Positions 56,829-64,000 of a stretch of 64,000 nt of DNA are shown in pieces (the stretch's first letter is position 1; the number at the start of each line of letters is the position of its first letter). The stretch covers positions 620,001 through 684,000 of the forward strand of contig JBBPFI010000018.1 of the NCBI GenBank assembly GCA_037974965.1. Reading direction: 5' to 3'. This DNA comes from Dacryopinax spathularia (taxonomy: Eukaryota > Basidiomycota > Dacrymycetes > Dacrymycetales > Dacrymycetaceae). A program made the translations under genes and the position numbers. Under the pieces are notes generated by a model. It made no database searches. It was given only the letters and a program-made list of their open reading frames with translations, and was not told the DNA's origin.

Positions 56829-58103
56829 TCAGAACGACCCAAACTTCGATATATCATCCGACCCTCTTCCGAGCTCTTCCATCTCCTCTATCGTCTTCCG
56901 GCTCACATTCGCACAATCAAGCAACAACACCTCCAAATCCGGCAACGTAGGGTTCCGGTCATTCGACCGCTCGCGCAGGATATATCGGACGTCATTGTCG
57001 TCCAGCGATCCCTTAATGATCGTCAGCCGCTCGAGCTTGGGCGCGTAAAACCCGGTGGTGTTAGGCAGGCGGAAATGCCATTGCGCGAACATGTACGCGA
57101 AGTGGGTACCGGCTTCGCAGTGCATGAGCGTGAGGTGTTGCAGATTGGGGAGGTCGTGTAGCAGATGGATGACTTCTTTGTCTGTCCAGCCGCGGATGAG
57201 CTGGAGTTTCTCGGCGGGACGAGCAAAGGACCAGTCGATATTTCCCGATGGCTTTTGGTGGTCGAGCTTGCAGACTTGTAGGACGGAGAGTTTGGAAGTT
57301 TGTAGACCGATAAGGGTCAGGATCGCGAGGTGCGCATCGTCGATCGTCAATGTCTGCACGGAAGGGAGGTTGAACCGCATGTTGTCCGCCGGATCGAGCT
57401 GCATATCATCCGGGTTGCCCAGCAGCGTGAGGTTCTCCACATTGCCACAGTGCCGCAGAAGCATGTGCAACTCGCTAAGCCGGTCGAAAGCGACATCATA
57501 CAGCGCCAGAACGGTGAGCGACATGAGCGGAAGACCTGCGAAAACCCGATCCCGAGCTAGCAATCGCATAGGATCGGTGTGCCAGAGCGCACGTTGCCCA
57601 TGGCTGAGATTGGATTCCTTCGGCTTGTCATCAACACCTTCCGCGAGAGTTAAGGCAGGATCGGGAGTGTGCTGGATCGTGATAAGCAATCGTTGCACGC
57701 GGTGGATATGCGGCATCAGAAGATGCATAGGCTGGCTGATGCCTTCGCCGCCGTAGACGGCATACGAGTTTGAGAGAGTGATTCGAGCGTGAAGCAGTTC
57801 AGTGCCGGACAAGGTCAGTGATCGGCTGAAATGTGCCATGGACATGGCGTCCTCTTGCGGTCCATCGCCGAGCGGGCAGGACGCGTGCGTCCACAAGCCT
57901 GGAGTCTTCTCCGCCGAGGCGCGCCAGCGTGTGCAGACACTCCGTAGAACGAGGACGGTCCGTTCAGAACTGGTGATACGGCCCACCAGCTCGCGTTTCC
58001 CAAAGACGAGAGTAGCGAGTTCTTCTTCCACAGGAGTGCTGGCTAGCTGATAGACATGGAGGAAGATCTTGCCATGAAGAGCTTCAGGCAGAATGGTCGA
58101 CAT
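56829..58103 (-). CDS. F-box-type protein, divergent tandem paralogue 4
   Basis: A single-exon frame of 424 residues, the most diverged copy. The N-terminus MSTILPEALHGKIFLHVYQL is a weaker F-box match, but VLVLRSVCTRWRASAEKTPGLW keeps the second half. Shared landmarks are LTVLALYDVAFDRLSELHMLL, LTLLGNPDDM, LTIDDAHLAILTLIGLQ, LQLIRGWTDKEVIHLL and APKLERLTIIKGSLDDNDV. The C-terminus is about 25 residues shorter and lacks the VFPPP tail of the other copies. It lies farthest upstream in the array and may be the oldest or fastest-changing member. Confidence 0.75.
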   Translation of the reverse strand: MSTILPEALHGKIFLHVYQLASTPVEEELATLVFGKRELVGRITSSERTVLVLRSVCTRWRASAEKTPGLWTHASCPLGDGPQEDAMSMAHFSRSLTLSGTELLHARITLSNSYAVYGGEGISQPMHLLMPHIHRVQRLLITIQHTPDPALTLAEGVDDKPKESNLSHGQRALWHTDPMRLLARDRVFAGLPLMSLTVLALYDVAFDRLSELHMLLRHCGNVENLTLLGNPDDMQLDPADNMRFNLPSVQTLTIDDAHLAILTLIGLQTSKLSVLQVCKLDHQKPSGNIDWSFARPAEKLQLIRGWTDKEVIHLLHDLPNLQHLTLMHCEAGTHFAYMFAQWHFRLPNTTGFYAPKLERLTIIKGSLDDNDVRYILRERSNDRNPTLPDLEVLLLDCANVSRKTIEEMEELGRGSDDISKFGSF

Positions 58104-58518
58104 TTGAGAAGGTCGTGAGCAGGTGGATGAGGGATGAGGAAATCGTTATTTGGGAGGTGCCAGCTGGTGATTGCATGTGAAAGGTACATCCGCTGGTTGA
58201 GGAAGACTTCGGTGTGGGCATGAATGCGTGTTCTTCTCCGATGTTCCGAGCAGGGTGTCGATGCCGTCTCCGGGGAAAGAACTTCGGACATAAGAGGATA
58301 CATGCCAGAGATGGCCCAGCGACCGCCTTCGCTCATACTTATGAAGCGCGACGCGCTTATGGCTTCCATCGCAGGCGATATACGCTGCTGCTTCAAGTGA
58401 TCGGAGTAGCGGTCGGCTGAAGTGTACCACCTTTCACCGCATCACTAAGGTGGAGGACTGCCACAGGCAGCTTCGTAGAGGCTGGCTAGAGTGGTGCTTG
58501 ACGTACGGAACGCAACCA
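58104..58518. other. Intergenic, no gene seen
   Basis: 415 bp between the IMP1 stop and the start of F-box paralogue 4, both minus strand. Short frames here show no domain. Confidence 0.5.
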
Positions 58519-59179
58519 TCACGGTTCCGCGTCGATGTCCAGCTCCCTCAAGGTATTCTTCAGCACCCCCAAGGACGGGTATAGCTGTCCGAGCATCAGC
58601 TCCCACCCGTTGTGCAACCATGCTTGGGACACTCACAGTGAACACAGGCCTGCCCACAACGAGTCCCAAACTGACAGGCCCAAACATCCGACTATCGATG
58701 CTCGCACTCATGTTATCCCCTGCAACCCAGACATGACCCTTGGGGACGACCACATGTTCCCCTCCCGAAGCACCGTCTTCCCATCCACCATGTCCGCGCA
58801 TAGCTCCAGTCGGGTCGACACAGACCGTATCGCCCGGTAGACCGAGGACACGCTTGCATATCTCTCTCTGGGGAGCGACGGGGGACCGAACTACAACGAG
58901 GTCTCCAAGCTTGAGATTGGGAGGCCGGAGGAGCCATGGGAATTTGACGGTCACCGCTATTGTCTCTTCCGCTCTCATGGTAGGGAGCATAGATGCTCCA
59001 ACGCACTGCACGCGTCCGTTAGTTATGGTCAGGGGTGTAATAATGAGCATGCTTACGATGCGGACGTCCCCGACCCATCGGTCGATGCAGTACCAAACGC
59101 CAACTATCTGGAGCGACCGTTTTCCATAGCGCAGTAATTGAGGGCCGGTAGGCAGAAATCTTCGAGCTCCAGAGGACAT
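58519..59179 (-). CDS. IMP1: Mitochondrial inner membrane protease subunit 1 (signal peptidase I family)
   Basis: Three exons (59179-59057, 59005-58637, 58584-58519) give 185 residues. IMP1 removes intermembrane-space sorting signals from proteins such as Cox2 and cytochrome b2. The catalytic serine lies in CVGASMLPTM, rebuilt across intron 1 (59056-59006). The catalytic lysine lies in REICKRVLGLPGDTVCV, and the conserved VPKGHVWVAGDNMSASIDSR box follows with GPVSLGLVVGRPVFT. The second intron removes a stretch that would otherwise lengthen the frame, and gives a short C-terminus LYPSLGVLKNTLRELDIDAEP. Length matches the family. A hydrophobic N-terminal anchor is weak in sequence. It is divergent from Ku70, with 221 bp between the starts. 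Confidence 0.9.
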
Positions 59180-59400
59180 CGTCTTCGATTACTCGAATGC
59201 GCAAGAAATGCTCAATGATCAGACGTTGACTGTGAGGAGAGGATGAAGACGATTTGATGATCCAAAAAGAAATCAAGACGCGTGAGCGGAGGCATCTCGT
59301 GAATCTGGGGTAAGTAGTAGCCCGTGACTGTCCCATCCTCGACCACCACCAGCACTCCCCCAACACCAGTCCTAGTCTACGCTGTCCGCTTGTGGACATT

Positions 59401-61870
59401 ATGGCAGCCGCCGACTACTCCGATTGGCGACTAGACGACGCAGGCGAAGAGGTTGAAGTTGACTACTCGGCCTGGGAGACAAGCTCAAAGGACGCGATCC
59501 TCTTCGCCATCCAATGCAGCGAGTCGATGCATGCGGTGCGGGACGACCTGGCAGAGGACGAGGAGAGCGAAGGGACAAAGAAGGGAAAGACCAACTTCGA
59601 GATCGCGCTACGATGTGCGCTGGAGCTGCAGAAGAGGAAAGTGGTTGTGGGGCCTAATGATTCGGTTGGGATCGTCTTCTGGGATACGGTATGTGCTTAG
59701 CCTGGCCCACTTGGGGATAACTAACAGTGGAGCAGGTCGAGAAGAAGGGCGACCATCGGTCGATGTATGTATACAAAGATGTCGGCCTCATAACTGCCCA
59801 AAGTATACAAGAACAGATGCAAGTACTCGCGCGTAGGTCCCTCTTTCGATCGCCCATGAACTCGCTTTGACAGCATCTGCAGAACAAGAGAAGAACCCCA
59901 AGTACCTGAGCAAGCGGTTCCAGCCAAGCTCAGAACATATGCCAATATCGGACATGCTGCGAGCATGTATGGTCCTTCTACGAACTGGGTATGCTCACTG
60001 TCACTCTTATCAACACCGTACTCACGCTCTCGCAGCGCACCCAAGTCCGGCACCCACCGCATCTTCCTCATCACGGACAACGACGACCCCGTCGCCGGTC
60101 TCTCCCGGGACCGGGCCACCAAACTCCGTTTCGCCGCCAAAACCAGCGCGGGCGACGTGTACGAAAAAGGCTGGAACATCCTTCCTTTCTTCATCTCCAC
60201 CCCCTCACACACGTTCGACGCGAAGAAGTTCTGGAACGATGTCCTCAGCCGGGAGGGGGAGGATGAGACGGATCGGAGCGAGGAGCTGGTGAGTGGGTTT
60301 GATGAGCTGTTGAGGGAGATGCAGGTCAGGGAGATCCCGAGGAGGACGCTGTTCCATATTCCCATGACGCTCGCGCCGGGGTTGGTTATTGATGTCAAGG
60401 GGTGCGTTCCGTCAATCCCCATTCCGTGTTCACTGTGACTGAGATTTTCAGCAGATACGGGCTGGTGACTGTTCAAAATAAGGGACAGTACAAGTACCTC
60501 GTGGACCGAGATGGAGTACTGAAGGAAGCGAGCATCAAGACAACCTACATCGACAAGGTGCGCTGCGATCCCTCTTGATGCCACAGCTCCGCTAACATCC
60601 TTGTAGGAAGATCAAGGCGAAGTCCCCAAAACCGAAATCCGCTACGCCCTCCCCTTCGGCAAGACCTGGGACGAAGACACCAAACTTGCCGAAGATGACA
60701 TGGACGTCGACGAAGAGGAGAAGAAGCCCAAAATGCGCGGAAAGCGTGGTCACGTACTGACTGCTGATGGCGTGCCTGCTGTCACGCGGCATGAGGTGCT
60801 GTTCTCACCGGAGAAGATGAAGGAGCTGAGGAGTCTGGATTTGGAGCCGGGGATTAAGCTGCTTGGATTTAAGGACCGGAGCGAGCTGACGTTTTTCGAT
60901 AATGTGAAGCATTCGACTTTCACATACCCGTCTGAGGATGTAAGTGCCCTCGCTCTAACGCCAACAGCTGCTGACCCTGTCGCCAGGAATACACCGGCAG
61001 CACACGTACCTTCGCCGCCCTCCTCCATTCTCTCTCCAAGAAAGAAAAGATCGGCATCGCGCTCGCCGTCACCCGCCGAGGCTACACCCCCCAATTCGTC
61101 GCCCTTCTCCCCCAAGAAGAAGAACTCGACCCCGAAACCGGCGCCCAACTCCAGCCCCCAGGCCTGCACATGATCCCCTTCCCCTTCGCGGACGACATCC
61201 GCGAGTCGGCCTACGACCAGCTGATGCGCTGTAATGCCCATGAGAAGGAGGCTGCCAAGGCTCTTATCCAGAAACTTACCATTCGGAAGGGGTACGATCC
61301 GGATAGTTATCCGAATCCGAGCTTGAGGCTGCATTATAAGAATCTGGAGGCGGCGGCGTTTAACGAGGAGTTTAATATTGAAGAGTTCGAGGACTTGACT
61401 GTCCCTAATTATCAGTCGATACAGAAGGTGCGTTGCAATGGTTCGATGTATTCCGGCCGATGCGAGTGCTCACGACGTCGGACAGCGAGCTGGAAACCTA
61501 ATCGAGCAGTTCAAAGATGCAGTGGATGCGGACGAGCGAAGCTCAGGAGTAGTGGCCGTTCCGACCGGAGCGAAGCGCCAAGCAGTACGTTCCTTCCTCG
61601 TATCCGTTCTGGTTGCCACTGATCCGTTCTTTGTGCAGGATACCACGGTTGACGAAGCGGAAGTACGCTCTCGGTACAAAGCGGGCCAGCTGAGCAAGGT
61701 GAGCTCTTTTCCTTTGATCCCGTAGATACGAGCTGCGTACTGACAATCCTCGACAGCTTACTGTCGTCCAACTCACTGGGTTCTTGAGAGGAAGAGACAT
61801 CGCTCCAAAAGGCAAGAAGAAAGCGGAGCTTGTGGAACAGGTAGAGGAGTACCTGGCCAAGCATGCTTGA
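59401..61870 (+). CDS. KU70: Ku70 DNA end-binding protein (non-homologous end joining)
   Basis: About nine exons encode a protein of roughly 650 residues. With Ku80 it forms the ring that binds double-strand ends and telomeres. The N-terminal vWA-like domain has KDAILFAIQCSESMHAV, SVGIVFWDTVEKKGDHR and THRIFLITDNDDPVAGL. The Ku core follows with YGLVTVQNKGQYKYLVDRDG, LEPGIKLLGFKDRSELTFFDNVKHSTFTYP and IGIALAVTRRGYTPQFVALLPQEEE. The Ku C-terminal arm includes LHMIPFPFADDIRE and ALIQKLTIRKGYDPDSYPNPSLRLHY. A SAP domain ends the protein (KAGQLSKLTVVQLTGFLRGRDIAPKGKKKAELV). Start is ATG at 59401. Confidence 0.93.
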
Positions 61871-61893
61871 GAGGTGGAGAGCGTATATCGAAA

Positions 61894-61907
61894 GGGGGGG
61901 GGGGGGG
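61894..61907. repeat. Poly-G run of 14 bp
   Basis: Uninterrupted G run 24 bp after the Ku70 stop codon, in the 3' flank. Prone to length error. Confidence 0.9.
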
Positions 61908-62137
61908 ATGAGATGAGGGTGACCCCATGACGTGTGGATTTCCTCGTGTATCGCATATCGTTATGTATTCTACTTCTTTGCCTTAATACCTGATCTGTTT
62001 GGGATTGTCATATAGCTATTCCTTAGCCGCTCTGGTAGGGTTGCAGCATCGAACGAGCAAGACACATATCCCGACGTGAGACTGGTTCGGTCGAGGACAA
62101 ATGATGTGTGATTTGAAGCAGATTGTCCGCCCATAGC

Positions 62138-63722
62138 CTATGTACTAGGTACAGTGCAGCTAGACGTGCCCAATGCGGTCGCACACATCTCTGTAGCCCC
62201 ACTTGCATACCGCTGAAGACGAGCAATGAGCTCGTACGTGACAGTCTTCGGGTTCCCGTTGAGGTCAAACAACTGAAGAGGGATGCACTAAAAACTATAG
62301 GGCGAAGACATTCGCACGGGTGCTTACCGTCGCCATCGCCACACCGTGTCCATTCCCAGCGGTGATCCAGGAAGTGTCATCGCGGTTATCCCAGTTGATG
62401 AACTCAAAGCAGTTTGGAGCATAGAGGCACGCGTCGAGATAGTCGCCCCAGATGGCGGCCTGGTACCGCTGATCAACCGTGTCATTCTTGGCGATCCACA
62501 TGTCCATCTCGGTGATCAAGGCCTGGGCTCCGAGGCTGTTGAGCTGGCTGAATGTCGCCTCCAGTTGAGCTTTGGGCACGAAGTATCCTTGCTGTGCGCC
62601 GACATGTGATTGATAACCTAGAAATTTCGAAGAGAATCAGCGACGACCTCGTCAAGCTTACCATGCAATGCTAGCCTCACCGACGGCAAGCCTGTTGTAG
62701 GGTATGCTCGCATTAGCATTGATGTCAGCCAAGAGCTTGAACACGCAGGAGTCCTTTGCGTCAGAACCGCCCGTTGAGTAATCGTTATAGACGAGCCGGC
62801 CGAAAGAGAAGTTCGATAGTGCGGTCTTGAACGCAGCGTACACGAACTGCAAGTTAGTCTCGAGCGCCGTGGACCCGCCGTCAGCCGTGACCGTGGGCCA
62901 GCGGTCGGCATTCTGAACACACTGATAGGAGTTCATAGAAGTGGTTGCGGAGTCAGTGATGAGTTCGTTCATCACATCTGCAAATGATCAGATAGGCAGC
63001 AGGACCTGACCGAAGAACCTACCCCAGCTCGTCACGTTGCTACCTAGACCCTTGATAACGCCTGCGACATGGGTTGGGATAACATTTTGAACCAGGTCGG
63101 TAGCGGTCACGCTTCCGGGAAGCCAAGATGGAAGCTGCTGATGCCAGAAGGTATTATGGCTGAACGCGGTCAGTATCAAAGACTTGTGATAGGATCGCAC
63201 AGCCATACCCGCGGAATGTCGCACCATGCTCGTTAGCATAGGCTGAGACAGCTTCGCATGCTGACAGGGTGAATGTACCGCGCGTCGGCTCGGTCGCATA
63301 CCACTTGCAGTCATTCTCCGCAACCTATACCCCTCGGATTAGCAGTGGCGAGGGAAGCGAGTGATATAGCTTACGATATGATTCCAGAAGGTCGAGAACT
63401 TGGTGCTAGTCCAGGAGGCCTCCGCAGATGAAGGAGTAGAGTAGGTCGACCCAAAGTGGAACGTAGCTCCTTTCCGTGATGAGACTTGAGACAAGACACT
63501 ACGCAAGTTGAGGTTGAGTGCCTCTGCAGCTGACAGACGAGTGGAACTGTCGATCAGAAGAGAGACAGTTGGAGCCGTTTGAGCGGAGACAAGCTGTAGG
63601 AGGATGGCCACGCCTGTGAAGGCGGCAAGAGGGTAGTTGAAGTCTACTATGGTGCCACAGCCCGCCTTGAGCAGTCGTGGGCTACGCCTTATATCCTGAA
63701 ACAGACCAAAGGATATCCCCAT
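62138..63722 (-). CDS. GH10 endo-1,4-beta-xylanase-like glycoside hydrolase
   Basis: About six exons of a family GH10 enzyme that cleaves xylan chains outside the cell. The domain starts with GATFHFGSTYSTP and AENDCKWYATEPTRGTF, the GH10 substrate-subsite block. NTFWHQQLPSWLPG follows. The acid/base glutamate lies in DVMNELITDS and the nucleophile in ALITEMDMWIAKNDTVDQ. Trp-rich subsite residues recur in FEFINWDNRDDTSWI. The C-terminus is YELIARLQRYASGATEMC and ends without a cellulose-binding module. A hydrophobic segment AAFTGVAILLQLVSAQ precedes the mature part and looks like a signal peptide, but the only in-frame ATG (63722) puts 30 extra residues before it, so the 5' end is uncertain. 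Plant-biomass use by the fungus is inferred. Confidence 0.85.
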
Positions 63723-64000
63723 GGAAGAACATCGGTGGTTGAGAGAGGGATTGATGGCCGGAAAAGGACGTCATCTTGCACGTGTTCACCCGAGCTGGCC
63801 GCCAAAGATTGAAGGATACTCCATGTAAGGGAATCAGACGGCATCTGGGGAAAATGAGCCGCGCTTGTGATTGCTTATACGCACGGAGTCCGATCGACCG
63901 CGGTCATAAGGATCTTGGGCAAGGAGAAAACCGGATCCAAGGGTTGCACGTAGGAGATGGCCATTCTTTATAGTAGCTGTCCGCAGAGATGGCAGAGCCA
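63723..64000. other. Right-end flank, no gene seen
   Basis: 278 bp upstream of the GH10 start. It may hold the promoter or an undetected first exon of the GH10 gene. Confidence 0.4.

Noticed and set aside
1-64000. tRNA genes, rRNA, CRISPR arrays, and LTR or other virus-like elements
   Set aside because: Scanning by eye found no B-box-like tRNA pattern, spaced direct-repeat array, reverse transcriptase, integrase or capsid motif; absence is not proven without a covariance or profile search.

Overview
This window looks like nuclear DNA from a filamentous basidiomycete, probably Agaricomycotina. The evidence is GC-rich genes packed on both strands, many 44-68 bp GT-AG introns that split conserved domains, and protein repertoires typical of that group (GT90/CAP10-like glycosyltransferase, GH10 xylanase, jacalin-fold lectin, OPT transporter, tandem intronless F-box genes). 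No organellar, viral or bacterial genes were recognised, and I saw no rRNA, tRNA or CRISPR. All gene models were read by eye. Where exon coordinates are given, the spliced lengths divide by three.

Layout: 0.9-5 kb holds cytochrome c heme lyase and a GT90 glycosyltransferase. 6-10 kb holds a Gea/GBF1-type Sec7 ARF-GEF, whose promoter side carries a 1.48 kb AT-rich element with terminal inverted repeats. 11.8-20 kb holds SFT2, a DUF1772 membrane protein, a jacalin-like lectin and an amino-acid permease. 20-34 kb holds an EDC4-type decapping scaffold, nicotinamide riboside kinase, an Spp2-type G-patch splicing factor with a duplicated 3' end, and an OPT transporter. 34-37 kb has no recognisable gene. 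37-49 kb holds a Scy1-type pseudokinase, MED7, a carnitine acyltransferase, the mitochondrial GTP/GDP carrier GGC1 and an Emi1/DUF3128 protein. 49-58 kb is an accessory-looking block: three paralogous small secreted cysteine-rich proteins followed by four paralogous single-exon F-box-type proteins, all on the minus strand. 58-64 kb holds an IMP1 protease, Ku70 and a GH10 xylanase.

Most genes are conserved housekeeping functions: Golgi traffic (Gea, SFT2, Scy1), mRNA processing and decay (Spp2, EDC4), transcription (MED7), mitochondrial biogenesis and metabolite exchange (heme lyase, IMP1, GGC1, acyltransferase) and DNA repair (Ku70). The parts most likely to be lineage-specific are the secreted cysteine-rich trio, the F-box array, the TIR element beside the ARF-GEF and the duplicated Spp2 tail. 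The trio shares a C-x3-CC-x3-C ... CC-P-x2-C framework that I cannot assign to a named family, so it is the best candidate for something undescribed.
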